Shown: piece after piece, positions 1 through 11,640 of the stretch
Position numbering within the stretch: position 1 is the first letter of the stretch
Layout: each line of letters begins with the position of its first letter
NCBI GenBank assembly: GCA_022478985.1
Contig: JAKSZP010006634.1
Coordinates: 176,387 to 240,386 of the forward strand
From: Massospora cicadina
Lineage: Eukaryota > Entomophthoromycota > Entomophthoromycetes > Entomophthorales > Entomophthoraceae
DNA length: 64,000 nucleotides
Direction: 5' to 3'
Notes under the pieces: generated by a model
Seen by the model: the letters and a program-made list of their open reading frames with translations, nothing else
Databases searched by the model: none
What the model was told of the DNA's origin: nothing
Made by a program: the position numbers and the translations under genes

Positions 1-653
1 GTTTTAAATTGGGATAGCAGAGGTAGAGAGTCCCATCTCTACTCCACTCTATCTTTTCCCTGATTGTATTGATCCTGCAGTAGGTAATGAACCCAACAAA
101 AGGGGCAACCTCTTGCCAGGTGCCCATAGTGATTGCACTCAAAACAATTGACCCCATAGGGCCTGCTTTCTTGATTGTTGTAAGATGGGCCATGCCAAAA
201 GTTGGACTGGGGTCGATAAGTTGAACAGGAACCACCCAATGGTTGACCTGCTGATGGCAAATTATTTGGGAGTGAGGCATATAATAATAAGGCCAGGGGT
301 TACTAAATGGACTCTGAACAGAGAGGGTTGATTCCCCAGAATAAAAAAGGTCGTCAGCGGAGTCAAGAGGTTTTAGCTCTGTATTGGGTGGAGGAAAGGT
401 ATCAGATAGATGGCATAAAATTAGAATGATTTTAAGCAAAGGTACGTCATCCTCTAAATATGGAGCCATGACATTGTGAAAACTGCGGTATGGCTTCACT
501 GCGTTAGTCACTTCTATGCATATGCCAGATTCAGATGAAGTCCCTGACTTAAGTAATACATGAGCTTCTGCCATACTTTGATCAGCAAATGCAGTGAAGG
601 TCTCATTACACTGAAACACAATAGTCAAGGTCTCAGGCTTTTTCTGTGACATT
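1..653 (-). pseudogene. Retroelement gag-like protein with CCHC zinc knuckle, broken, runs off the left edge
   Basis: Read on the minus strand, an ATG frame opens at 653 and stays open to the window edge. A second frame, open from about 290 to 39, carries a classic nucleocapsid zinc knuckle CFECNHYGHLARGC (C-x2-C-x4-H-x4-C) at 105-146. Because the knuckle lies in a different frame from the 653 start, a frameshift near 260-320 is the simplest reading. Knuckles of this spacing bind the element's own RNA in Gag proteins of LTR retrotransposons. No protease or polymerase is visible, since these would lie beyond the left edge. The zinc knuckle is directly visible; its assignment to an LTR-element Gag rather than a LINE ORF1 is inference. 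Confidence 0.5.
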
Positions 654-1216
654 TTTATTGTCCTCTGAACAACTGCAGCACAGCAGCTTTCACTTCTTGA
701 TAGGTAACAAAATTTGTTTGGAATATAGCAAGTAACTAGATTGGTTCTTCAAACATTAAGGTGTATTATAACAAAGTCGCTTTACTCTGATCTGAAGCTC
801 CTTCTGTTGCAAACTCAAATTGTTTAAAGAAACCATGGATGTTCCCATCACAATCAAACGGAGACATCTTAACAATACAAACCTCCTAAAGAAGCTCCTC
901 CTTCCATTTTCCCACAGCATCCAAGGAAAGCTTGAGCTCCATATATTAACTGGTGCAGCATGTTGAAAAGATATATGTCGAAGCAAGCTTGATGTGACAT
1001 GTCTGGAAACTGAGGACTTTTATCAATTTTGTAATTGATTAATGACCCCCCTGTTGTGAGCAGCACTGTTATATTTTGGTGAAATTGGTAAGATACGCTG
1101 AATGGTTTTTGCATAGGCTTAAGCCACTGAGCAATATGACTGATGATATGATGCTTATTGTCCTCAAACCAAAGTAATAAGCTCCAATAGATAGGGAGCA
1201 CTTGCCCCAAAGTCAC
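654..1216 (-). pseudogene. Unrecognised protein-like frames upstream of the gag-like relic
   Basis: A 115-codon minus-strand frame ends at 869. A shorter frame near 660-730 reads with a typical soluble composition (NFVTYQEVKAAVLQLFRGQ) and then stops just before the 653 start. Position and orientation suggest the N-terminal part of the same gag-like polyprotein, fragmented by stops and shifts. No domain is recognised, there is no ATG at the start of the longer frame, and chance open frames are possible. Confidence 0.25.
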
Positions 1217-4083
1217 TCTTTATTTTGATTTTATATTTGCAGCAGATCCTCGCTGTTCCGCTTACTCTATACTACTAGAAACCTCCTTCTTTCACTCATC
1301 TCATCTTGCTTATATCTCAATGACTTTGGGCAATACCATTTCCTTGGCTTAAGCTTTTTGTTACATTATATTCTTATTGGTTCTGGCAGAGTCTTCATTA
1401 ATTAAATTCTCAATCACTAGTTCAAGGTGATTTATCAATTATTTGTTGTGCATCAACATCTTCTAAGTGCCTCATTTGGAAGAAATCTAATAACCATCTG
1501 ATCTAACCCAATATCGCTTCATCCTAAGGCGCTCAAATAGTTGTAACACATATTGGGGTTGGTGGATCCTACCTATTCCGCTGTAACAACTTAGGGCTTA
1601 TCATTAAGTCATATCAGAATTGTGACAGTAGGCTTAGAATCTAAAAAGGTGGATGATCTTTGGGTTTAACATGGTGATTTCTTATGACATCTTCCTGTAA
1701 TCACCTGGCCCAACAAAAAGATATCATTATATTCTTCAAGGAGGGTTTCTACATTTTGGCGTTTGTTGGGAGTGAGGATGTCCCTAAATATTATTTCTTT
1801 ACCAGAGTTATGGTGGTTTGGTGATCAAACCCTAAGTCTTGTAGATAACCAAAATACTTACATCAGTGATATTATAATAGGAAAGAGTTTTTCATAGGCG
1901 ATGAGAGAGTGCTGAGGGACTTGGAGTGTATGATTAGCTAAATTTCCTATTATAATATAGATGGATGTCCCATATACAGGGTCTAAAAATCTAGGGCATA
2001 TTAGCGTCACTTTGACAAAAGGGTAAGGGTGTCTTTATACCCTAAGAACCTGGTTAGATATAACGTGAATTTTAATACTGAAATAAACAATAACTTGAAA
2101 ACTGGGTGGTATATTAAGGATTGGGGGCGTACTGAGGTAGTCCTTCTCAGCATCTATGGCCTCAGGATGTAAGTTAGTTCTACACCCCAAGTTTTAATAA
2201 TTTTTCACATATAGAGGAGGGATATTTGATAAGGCAGGTACGTTTAGTGGGCCCTTTGTTTTTGGTTGGGAGATCAAATGTTAGTGGTATCTGATATCCC
2301 TATAGTGAAAGGGTTTTTTTAGTGATTAATTATGCAATTAAACTTCTCTCATTAGTTGGACTCCAATAAGCAATACATAGTTATTGTTTTATAATTAAAT
2401 AGTGGGGGAGGTAATCAAGAGATTTTTTCAAATTGGAGAGGTTAGGCAGAGTATGCTTAAATCGCCTTAGTAGACTGATTTCCCACCATCTCATATTCAG
2501 CATTGTGGATCAAGTTAAAAGCCGTTTTAAATTTTCTGTATAAATCAGGAGGATATAATCTTAACAAAGGGTCCGGTATCAATTATAGTCAAAGCTTTAA
2601 CATTGTAAATGACTACTTCCACTTGTCCACCAAATACTTAAATTGTAAATTAATGACTAATAAATATCAGTAGTCATCTGTACTAAAAAATAAATAGTCA
2701 GTAGTAATTGTATTGAGGCGAGCGGAGGATTATGTCTCAGCTAAGCTCAGGTTCATGCTGTTTGATTGTTTTGTTGGTTGACTCTTGGCTCTCACTAAAG
2801 GAGCTAACTGTAAGAATAGATTAATACATGACCAATTAAAAAAAAAAAGCAAAAAAGGCTTTGTAGCCTTATATAGTAAGAGGTACATCAATTTTAGCAG
2901 GGGCAGGTAATACAAAGTAACTCAAATTACTAGGCATAGAGCTAGAAAGTTAAAGTACTTGAGTTTCGTCAGATGAGGGAGCCTCTTTCCCTATGCTAAC
3001 TGATCATTTGTCGCATTATTTTGGAGGAGTTGGTGGCAGTAGTTTAGGGTGTGGTTAGTCCGCTTACAATGGTTGTAGAGTAACTTAGTGTGAGAAAATT
3101 GGGGTGTTTTACCGCTAAAACTTGAAGCGAAGGCTTATTGTTATGATGGGGTGGCCTAATAAGTTTAAACTGATTTTCAGAATTATCCATTATAGCTTCC
3201 TTGATATTCAAGAAGGACTTAAGGTTAGGTTTTACCACTTTAAGATAGAGTTGGATGTTGGGCATAGTTTTGAACGCCAATAGGAGGAAGTGATAGAATA
3301 CTACAACTTAAGACAATTTCCTAGACCAAAATCTGGGCCTCAAGATAAAGCCGTTTGCAAACTCATTAATGTATTCTACCTGGGTGAGGCTGATTTTCAT
3401 ATACGTCTGTTTCAAAAGATAGTGTTAAGTCACATTAAAATTTCAGAAAGAAACAGACTTGTCATCATTCCAGGTATGATAGGTCATTAATTTGGGTGCC
3501 ATTATATTATGTGCTACATAGCTAAGGCAATTGGTCAAGTTTTAGAGCCGGTGGTAATAAGTGGCTTTTTCTATTGCATTTTTGTTTTAATAAAAGAAGG
3601 AGGAAATGCTCCCTTCCCCATGAACATACTTCTACTTGAGAAGGATTTAAATGTGTTACAAAGGGTTGGAGGATGAACATCATGAACTGAGCCAATAAGC
3701 GTTCCTTCATCTAAAGAGGAAATAGTACACTAATAATATATTGAGTAGTGAGGGGATACACTTAAATCTTCAGATCATTTACATATTCATATCTAAATCT
3801 ACTACCCATTGGCGGTCTGAAGGGCCGTTTTGGTGATGATGAGCTGGATCAGATGCTTTATTCATTCTTTAGACTGGCAGTCATGTCTCAAAGCTCAAGT
3901 TGATGTTGCTTAGTGGTGAGCATTTGTTGTTCCAATCCTTGTGCTAAAAGATTAGGTCAGCCAAGGTTCAAGTCATCCGTGATGAGCGTCTAAAGAAACT
4001 TTAAACTTGGAGAGGCACCCCATCACAAGTGAGTTGTACCCCTTGAGCTACGCGTCCTAGTTGAGCACGAGATTTTGGAGTTG
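1217..4083. other. AT-rich spacer with no supportable gene
   Basis: Only short open frames occur here, on both strands, and none has a recognisable domain. One short motif stands out: at about 2785-2802 a TGGCTCTCACTAAAGGAG string closely resembles the presumed primer-binding site of Gypsy-3 (48218-48235). An old plus-strand LTR may therefore have ended near 2783. Nothing else can be named. Confidence 0.4.
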
Positions 4084-4430
4084 TCAAAACTCTGACTGGA
4101 GCCAATCTTCAAATACCTTCAAATCAGTACCTGGCCCAGGAGAGCCAGAGGGCCCCAGTATGCCAGGGGGTCCAGGGGGACCCACATTGGCCATAAAGTC
4201 CATCATGACCAGGTGTTCTGGGTTTGTCAGGTATTCCATGTTTACCAGAGTCACCTGGCATTCCAGGTGGTTTAAAAAATAATTATTGTCCTGGGTATCT
4301 CATATATTATAATATTAATCCCTCAAGAAGCAGAGTCGTTCATCCATAGTGGACATTAAGTTATTGATCTGGGTCTATACTCCTGTGGTATGATCCTTGA
4401 TATGGTTATGTACAGCGTTTTCTAATCGTC
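4084..4430 (-). pseudogene. Collagen-like Gly-X-Y relic with coiled-coil-like segment before it
   Basis: On the minus strand 4281-4130 encodes consecutive Gly-X-Y triplets, first GMPGDSGKHGIP with two glycines mutated. After a one-base frame slip it continues as GPPGPPGILGPSGSPGPG. The helix then ends in a short acidic tail, TDLKVFEDWLQSEF, and a TGA at 4084-4086. Upstream (4430-4318) a frame with one TAG reads like an amphipathic coil (QINNLMSTMDERLCFLRD), which would fit a trimerisation stalk ahead of a triple helix. Collagen-like proteins are extracellular or structural trimers in animals and occur sporadically in fungi, bacteria and viruses. The frame slip, the in-frame stop and the lost glycines mark it as dead. 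Whether it was a host gene or transposon cargo cannot be told. Confidence 0.6.
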
Positions 4431-5530
4431 TGAAAAGATTGGAGAGCTCTAGATAGAAGAATATCATTATTCTTACATCAAGACATATTAACACAGCCTG
4501 CATCTCATTGATGAGCTGCTGTTTTTTATTTTTTTTAATTCTCACCGCTAAAGAGAGAGGCAGAATGGTAAAATTGAAGGAGTTGTGAATGCAAAGTTTT
4601 TAAATAGCTGTAAATGCCAAAGCAATTCTTGATGATAGATCCTGGCTGCTTGTAAAAGATGGTTCAGGGTGCTATACACAAATTGATGAAAATAGCGCTA
4701 TAAACGTCTTGCCTCAACCTGATCTTCATCAAGAAAGGAATAGGTAGTTAAGCTATCATAGGGGTCAAATCAATGAGGACTTGTCTTTTATTTGCCCGTC
4801 CTACTGTGATGAAGGCCGTAGTGAGGAGGAGTTATGCTTCAGTGAAGTCTGATGTTTTTAGTTAATACAGCTTTATGGAAGGGATGTGAAAGTCCACCTC
4901 CATAGACATTAGTAATAAAATTTTGCAAGTTGTTGCTTTTTCTTTCATGCGTGTTAACTGCCCACTCACTTAGGCGAGCAACATCACAATCTGAAGAAGT
5001 ATCTTGATGCTGAATCATTATCATTCATTGTAATTCTTATTTTGCTGGGAACTCAGGGTGACCTGGCTGCGAGCACTAATTTTTCCATGACGAGGGGATG
5101 TAATCCAATCTTCTGAATAAAGATCAGGACAACTGAAGCCCCAGGCATAAGAATGCTAAAAGTTTATAAAAAACTATCTAATTATGTAAACAAATCCTTA
5201 ATTGGCATATCCTTATCTTTTCGCTGCTATAATAAAGGCAACTAAAAATTATGGCAAAAAGAACATAAATTCTTTTTTTAAATATTATATATGAAAAGGT
5301 AATAAGTATTGAGGAAGATCTCCAAGAGTTTCCAAGCTAAAATCTAAACTAAAAATTCTACTTAGCGCTTCTGTGGCATCTGGTTAAATATTTCAAATAA
5401 TATTTAATTGCTTAGATATATTTGGATACTAACATCAAGGGTTTTTTAAAAGCTAGTTGAGGATCATCCTAATTAAAATATTGATCAAACCTTTTAGATA
5501 AGGTTCAAATATCGTCATCAAATTTAATTT
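4431..5530. other. AT-rich spacer
   Basis: A 61-codon minus-strand frame (4839-5024) lies upstream of the collagen-like relic in the same orientation and could be a fragment of the same dead gene, but it has no recognisable domain. The rest is AT-rich with no feature I can support. Confidence 0.3.
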
Positions 5531-5539
5531 AATCTTCAG

Positions 5540-6790
5540 TTCAAGATAGATTCATGGCAGTTGGTTTGGTCCTGAGGATCCATGTATCTCGTCTTTCCTT
5601 TTGTGGTCCTAAATTGGGGCCACAAGTCTTGAAGGGCCTTAGGCATTTGCCACAAACAGCCCTAGTTTTAATAGAAATTATTGGTTTACTCCCCTTCACC
5701 CTAATATTCCTTCCTCCTCCAACCATCCATTCTGATACCATATCAAGGGTAGCAGACTATCTGTCCTTCCTGTTTTCAGTTGGATCATTCAAAAAGCAGG
5801 TGCCTCTCACATGTAACTTCTGCCTGCTCTGAGCCCAAATCTGCTGGAAACCCTTGGCTGAAGCCCATGTGCCAATTTCTGTCTGAGGTACAATCCTTCC
5901 TCCTCCTTCTCCAAAATCCTATGACTGCAGCGGTTCCTACGCCAGCCAATTATGCTCCTCCTCAGTCCAAAACTGCAACCAACTCGTCCAACAAGGTAGC
6001 GGCTTGATATAGTTAAAGACAAACTTAATCCATTTGCCTATCTAACCTCAGCCTTATCCCAAGGCTTCAATCCAGTTCAACTAAGACTCATGGGGTTTAT
6101 TAGCAGAGTTGACAAATTGGGTGAGTTCATTGAACTATCCAACCTCCAATTGGATATTTTCCTTAAGTCAGATTATGATTTTCAATTTTCACCTTGTTTT
6201 TACGCTCCCCAAGTGAACGCTGATTAATCTGAAGTGACCACCATCTTGGTATTAAAGCAGATTTCAAGCCTGACTGTCATCTCTTTAACAAAGCTGTTGC
6301 CAAGTCCGTGGTGATTTTGCAAAGGTATCCTTTCTCCCAATTTACTTTCAGGAATAGTACTAGTGGGAAAACGTGATATTCAAGAATATTAAAATAAAGT
6401 CAACAATAATTCTTAATATGTTTCTTTGGTAGTGCAAAATTTCAAAGCCAAGATCACCTTCACCAATAGTGCTACTTTCTTATGCTCTTATTTGTCCACA
6501 TTCAACCAAGAAAGCCTTGCAACATTACTTCAGCACATCATAAAAGCAAGTAATTTTAGGGGTTAATCATTGAGTATATCAAACTGCATACTGCTGATGC
6601 CCTTACACCCTTGCTCTATGTCTTAGCCTTGCTTGCTCTAGGATGAGGAATATGCCAGCAAGGCTGAGCCCCCTGATCCCCCACCTCTTACAAATGGTAA
6701 TATAAGCAGTTTTCTGCTTTCTTGCATTATTATATTTTCATTTGTTTTTATTTAGTTCTACTGACTTTTGAGCAGTTTGGTTCATTAGTT
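5540..6790 (+). mobile_element. ZKE-1: 5'-truncated ORF1-only retroelement copy
   Basis: This is a plus-strand copy of a family found five times in the window. A broken frame carries the family zinc knuckle CPSCFQLDHSKSRC (C-x2-C-x4-H-x4-C) near 5758-5800, preceded by the remains of the RRM-like segment (FCGPKLGPQ region). It is followed by frame fragments (6007, then about 6090-6300) that match the second conserved block of ZKE-2 and ZKE-3. The 3' tail near 6730-6790 (TTTTTATTTAGTT, then a TTTGGTT-like end) matches the tails of the other copies. The start is truncated relative to ZKE-2 to ZKE-5, as is common for target-primed insertion. Many stops and shifts make it non-functional. Exact edges are uncertain and I found no clean target-site duplication. 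Confidence 0.55.
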
Positions 6791-7747
6791 AAGAGTTCTA
6801 ATGGTTACTCACTTTGAGCACTTGGTAATGTTCAGCCCCTAGTCAGTTTACGTTATATAGACATAGATTAATTTTAATTTAAACTGTGGTCTTTGCTCAC
6901 ATATCAGTTGCGATGTCCTTTTATCTGATACATTAAGCTAAAGGATTACAAGGTCAATTTGGCGTGAGGTTATCATATAAGGTGATTGGAAGAAATAAGT
7001 AATGAATATGCCTTTGTTCCTTAACATTAATATGATTACATTTTAGTTAAGGAAATCACACTGTCCTGTTGTTGGTGTATTGCTTAGGAGTCAATTAACT
7101 CAAGAATGTTAAGTTGCAAATTTGGCGTTATTAAAAGGAAATCTTGAGTGCTTTGCAACTAATATGAATAATAAATTTGGACTTAAGACAACCATACATT
7201 GATAAGTAAATATATGAGTTTAAAATAAGATATAATTATTAAAAATAATGAATTAATTGGACATCCTAATTCAAGACTTCACTCAATCTAGGGAAAATAC
7301 TGAAATAACCCCTAACCGTTGACTGAGGGTTATAATAATTCGCTGGGGTTGTAGTGTAGGTATAGGAAAAAACAGCAGAGTTGCTTCAGACATGACCAAT
7401 TAAGGCAGTTGGGATGGGCGTCAGCCCATTAAGCATGAGGTTTGTCTTAATTTCAATTTGTTCAGGCGATCAGGTGACGTTTTCCTTTCTAATAGGATAA
7501 ATTTTAGGTATTTGGACTCTATCACAATTCAAGGCAATAGAAAAAATCATGTTTTTAGAAAAATTGTAATAATATATTTCAATATGTGAGGCTATCTGTG
7601 GTATTGAAAATCAACTCATTGCCATTATTTTTTTATTTTTTTCACCATGACAATTTGATCTTTATAGGTGATATACCAATGTTTGGTAATTTTAATTCAC
7701 TCTAGAATAACAATGTCTATATTAACATTAGGGCTTAAGAGAAGAGT
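6791..7747. other. AT-rich spacer
   Basis: No open frame, repeat or RNA gene that I can support. Confidence 0.4.
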
Positions 7748-7762
7748 TTGAGAATAAGCTAA

Positions 7763-7906
7763 AAGTATATGAGGTGGGTCGACCTTAGTACTAATATACC
7801 ACACAGAGAGTTTTTCCTAGCCAGTACAGGTTTCAAACTTGTATTGAACAAAACCTGCACTAGGATGAAAGAAGGAACTACCCTGGCAGGCTAACCGCCC
7901 TTTAAC
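7763..7906 (-). repeat. SINE S1 (tRNA-derived short retroelement), minus orientation
   Basis: This is one of four copies of a 120-145 bp repeat. Read on the minus strand it starts GGGCGGTTAGCCTG, carries the T-arm-like hairpin around GGTTTCAAAC, and ends in the family tail (TATACCAC ... GACCCACCTC in the S3 version). It is flanked by a 15-bp duplication, TTGAGAATAAGCTAA (7748-7762) and TTGAGGATAAACTAA (7907-7921), with two mismatches. This supports insertion by target-primed reverse transcription. It contains a small internal insertion compared with S2 and S3. Confidence 0.65.
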
Positions 7907-8294
7907 TTGAGGATAAACTAATTTCACATAATTTAGCTTAATATTGACCTAACAATTTGGTTTTCTACAAGCTTGATTTAAGGTTATAGATAGTATTTAC
8001 AAGGTGATGCAGTATTTGAAATACTTTCATCACTATCAGTTCAGGATTCTAGTTTTCATATGGAGAATCATGGTGGTTGATGTAGATAAAGGTTTAAAAA
8101 GTAATCTTTATAAATCTTGGGTGCAGTAACTTGATTCTTTTTAACTATAAGGATGGTGGCTCTTTTGTTCTATGGAAATTCATTTTATTTACCAAAATTA
8201 AACTTAATTAGGAGTTATAAGTTTACAGGTCTAAGATATCCATCAAAGTAGAGAAGGATAGAAAATTTGATTAATTTCTTAAATAATATGTCAA

Positions 8295-10202
8295 TTTAAA
8301 TTTTTGAATTAGTTTGAGGTAAGCCAACCAGGGGAAGGACATTATCAATACAAAATAATGACCAAAAAACACAAACCAAACGCCCTAAATGAGTGGCGAG
8401 ACACCAAAACAAAAAGGAAAATTAACCTATCAGTTTTAGCAGTTGTGAACCGCTTATCCCACCATGGCGGAGGGGGAGGGGGGATCAGGCGAATTATTGA
8501 TTTCATCTTCACAATTGAAGAGGCAGATCAAAGCTGATAGCAAGGGGGTTGGGGCATCCATGGGATGTGGGTTGAGGAAAAAAAATAGTTGTTAAGTTCT
8601 TTGATAACAATCTGGGCCTGGAGAATAGCCTCCAGGAATTTGGCAACATGGTGTTTGGCTTGTATGCGTGCATCAGGAAGCTGGGAAAATATCTAATATT
8701 GACTCTGGTGATATGTGTGGTGGGGGAAGATTCTGCCAGTGCAACAACTTGCTTGATAGCAGAGGTAGAAGTTTTCTTTAATCGTTCAATTTCCACTTTT
8801 GCAACCTCAGGGAAATCAGCAGGGAAATCGGTCATATGCAGCCCTTCATTAAAGTCAGTGATAGAGAGTGCCATGGCTTCGCAGAGATGGCGGCTATCAG
8901 GAGAGGCCACTGCAGCCTCATTAAATTGATGGTCACTCAAGAATGGGGTAGCGGTGGGTTTGGGGACATATTTCTTAGGTGGAAATGGGGCATCGAAATC
9001 TGAAGGTAAATATGGTTCCAAATTAATTGGAAAGTTGGGAGGTGGGACAATTTTACAAAATTCAGTTATCTAATCCAATAAATCTCAGGGATTTTGGTTG
9101 GGTAAGATTGATTCAAAAGGATGTGGTTTTGTTTGGGTAAGTTTTGAGGCGTGAAATTGATTGGATTGAATTTGGGTCCAAACCTGCTCCTGATTGGGTA
9201 TTTTATGAGAAATTAGGCTGGCTTGGGCTTTGGTTGCAAAGGTTTTTCTGGTTTTTGAGCGTTCAGCTGGAGGGGCTGGAGGCAGCCAAAATCCCCACTC
9301 AAACGCTGTTTGTGTGGCCTCATGAATGGGCTTGGCGGATTTCGCTTGATTTATATTGTAGCTACAATTTTTTGGAATGATCCAACTCATGGCAGAGGGG
9401 GCAAATGGCGCAGCTGTTGTCAATATGAGCCCAAAAGAGTGATCTGGTGCAGATAGGATATGGTCAAATGGTGGGATGTGCTGGGCTATGGTTGGCTGGT
9501 GGGGGGTAATGGTGGCCATTGCCCATGGTACTGCTAACCGCTCAGCTTTACTTGGGATCAGGAAGTGGAGGATGAGATTTGTACCATATTTGGACAGCCC
9601 ATCAACAATTCTTCATAGAGTGTTTGAGGGGGAAGGTGTGAAGGAAGGTTTGCAAAGGTCAGCACCATTGTGGTGTCACTGGGGGAGACATATATGGGTT
9701 GTGGTAATATGTGTGTTTTTATTATTAATATTGTAGTTGTTGCAGCAGCTGCGTCCTCTTCAGTGGGAAAACCAATATCAAAATATCCCTTATAAGGGCG
9801 GAAGTTAATAAATCCCACTGGTGAAAATGTGGTTGTTGCTAGCTCAATTATTGCTTTGTTGGCATATAGGAAGAGATGCCCATATTCAACTCAGAGGCAA
9901 AAGCGAATATTGGTCAGGGTATGGCAAGTGGGTGTGGTGGATTAGGTGGACTCATGCAAAGTGTAATAATAAGTCCCTTGGAGGGACAAATCAGCCTGAT
10001 GCATTTGGTGGGCTGGATGAGCCCGTCCTTACAAGTTTGCCTACTGGGCAGAAAATGCTAGCAGGTGGAGCGCCTCTGCCCCATGCTGGGGCAGCAGGTG
10101 GCAGACACGCTGGCATAAATAGAAAACTGATACAGTGTATGTATCAAAGGAAAATTAATGGATGCTTATTAATAAAATTACTCAAAAGTGATGTCAAGTG
10201 GC
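8295..10202 (-). mobile_element. ZKE-2: ORF1-only LINE-like retroelement, near full length
   Basis: The element is flanked by a 15-bp duplication with one mismatch, TAAATAATATGTCAA (8280-8294) and TAAATAGTATGTCAA (10203-10217). On the minus strand it begins CCACTTGACATCACTTTTGAG, which matches the start of ZKE-3. It then runs through an N-terminal Gly/Pro-rich segment, an RRM-like segment, a zinc knuckle and a second conserved block, and ends in the common tail CCCCTGGTTGGCTTACC. There is no endonuclease or reverse transcriptase, so the roughly 1.9-kb unit codes for an ORF1-type protein only. The clean duplication suggests a real, complete insertion rather than a decayed piece of a longer LINE. 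Confidence 0.7.
8509..9818 (-). pseudogene. ORF1-type RNA-binding protein of ZKE-2, interrupted
   Basis: The minus-strand frame 9818-9558 contains the RRM-like start GYFDIGFPTEEDAAAA. This is alignable with GWLDLGFKSK...AADEAAA of the ORF1 of LINE-A and LINE-B, followed by MVLTFANLPSHLP. A zinc knuckle lies at 9363-9403 (CPLCHELDHSKK), but its last cysteine codon has become TTG followed by TAG. The frames 9519-9085 and 9021-8509 are in phase, separated by two stops (a TGA in place of the Trp of a NPWDLL motif, and a TAG). The 8509-9021 part begins PYLPSDFDAPFPPKKYVPKP and contains the second conserved block also seen in ZKE-3 and ZKE-4. ORF1 proteins of this type coat the element RNA in a cytoplasmic particle. 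This copy cannot make the full protein. Confidence 0.65.
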
Positions 10203-10217
10203 TAAATAGTATGTCAA

Positions 10218-10560
10218 GAAATTAGGTTTTAAAAAAAACTAAATTGATTTAAATAAAAATAATAGATTAATTGTTTTTGATTTTAGCCAGACCTTGTTCT
10301 TTCATAGTGGATTAATTTCCAAAGGGAACATCATGGTTTGGACTTTAAGGTGGGGATTTATTGGAACTTTTTTAACCACCTTGATTTGGTTGAGATAGGT
10401 TTGAGGGTTTTTTTATAAAAATAAAAGCCTAAATATTATAATATGCTAAGAATTAAATAAATATTTGGAAAAAATGATGGGAAAATTCATTTGATTATAT
10501 GTCACTTGGTTTAAATGGCCTGAGCAACATGCTATAATGGTATAAGGGTTTTTCAGAAAA
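10218..10560. other. AT-rich spacer
   Basis: No supportable coding or RNA feature; A-rich runs only. Confidence 0.4.
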
Positions 10561-10579
10561 TTGACTATGGGCTCTGCTA

Positions 10580-10624
10580 GTTGGCAGGCTAACCAGTATG
10601 AAGACTGGTCAGCCCTTGCCAGTT
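10580..10624. repeat. Long imperfect hairpin
   Basis: TTGGCAGGCTAACCAG and CTGGTCAGCCCTTGCCAG pair with a small bulge around an 8-base loop, giving a stem of about 16 bp. The left arm contains GGCAGGCTAACC, which is also the head of the SINE family in minus orientation (compare S1 at 7885-7897). A relation to the SINE head is possible but unproven. Confidence 0.45.
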
Positions 10625-10699
10625 TACCTTAGGCATCGAGGCCAGCAGCGCCAGCTAACCCCTTGGTGTGTCACCCGCGCCATTTCAGTGATCCCCCAG

Positions 10700-11640
10700 C
10701 CTAATCCCTAACCAACAAAATAAATAATAACCTTATAACAAAAGGTAGATTAAGTAAAGGGAGATATTTATTGAAAGGGAAGCGCCAGGTATTTATACTA
10801 TTTACAAAAGGGCCACTGCACCCACTGCTGACCTATTGGCTCTTCCGCTGGTTCTTCCAGTCAACCACTTCTCTTCTTCTTATACTACTTCTTCTTCTAT
10901 TCTATTCTCTTCCCTGGCGTCGACCCTCTCGCTCTGTCCTTCCCAATGTATGAATTAGTTTTGGCTCATCCTTAGCCTTAAGTCGCCAGTGAGCCATATA
11001 AATAATTAACTTAAATAAGTGTCAAATTTGTATTTGACCTTCGAGTTGATAATAATACACCAGAAACCACTTTGGTTGCTCACTTTGACTCAAAATTACT
11101 CAGCATCTTGCTGACATCAAATCTCATCTTATCTAATAATAAATGAGGCATCAGAAACAACTTCAGCCACCTCAAACTAATAATTGTTGGATCTGCCAAC
11201 ATTGGATTATCAGGCAGCAAATTCATAGCTGAATGATTAGAGCAAATACATTGGCTTTCCACCGGAAATCCCACAATGGACGATGAATGTCAGTTGGCAT
11301 TGAACACTGGCTCTGCTGACTGATATCAGGTGGATCATCCTTGGCTATTAGTCGCAGGTGATCCTTATACTAATTTGGGGCCACCAATTGGCCCCACTCA
11401 CACCTAATACCAAACTCAGCGAAATACATATTTCAGCTCAACCCAAATTGGGGAGCAACTAGCCAGCAATCAAACCAAATAACACAAAATTCAGTCAATA
11501 AACCATTCCGCCAGGATTGGTCATTTTATCCCAAATAACGATTGATCATTGGAGAATTCCATCTGGTTAAGTTTCTGACAGGGTTTATCAGGTGAAGTAA
11601 TCTGGTCATGGAGCCCTCACTCAGTTGATTTGTGAAAATT
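10700..11640 (-). other. GC-richer block, possible solo LTR on the minus strand
   Basis: Read on the minus strand, a TATA-like GTATAAATACC (about 10790-10800) is followed about 25 bases later by CAATAAATA (about 10765-10773). This TATA-then-polyadenylation-signal order is typical of an LTR promoter and R region. The block also holds three short perfect-arm hairpins (10962-10996, 11331-11364 and GGGGCCA/TGGCCCC near 11377-11395). I could not find matching second ends, TG...CA borders or a flanking duplication, so the LTR call is weak. Confidence 0.25.

Noticed and set aside
2090..2300. Possible LINE endonuclease relic on the plus strand (VLLSIYGL and FFTYRGGIFDK-like frames)
   Set aside because: The fragments are short, in two phases, and lack the catalytic motifs; not distinguishable from chance.
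4061..4282. Plus-strand Gly/Pro-rich 73-codon frame
   Set aside because: It is the antisense shadow of the collagen-like minus-strand relic: GGN-CCN codons read Gly/Pro on both strands. The minus strand gives the longer regular triplets, tail and stop.
10771..10953. Short Leu/Ser-rich membrane-like protein
   Set aside because: The hydrophobic run comes from a CTTCTT-type pyrimidine stretch; no start context, no conservation seen.
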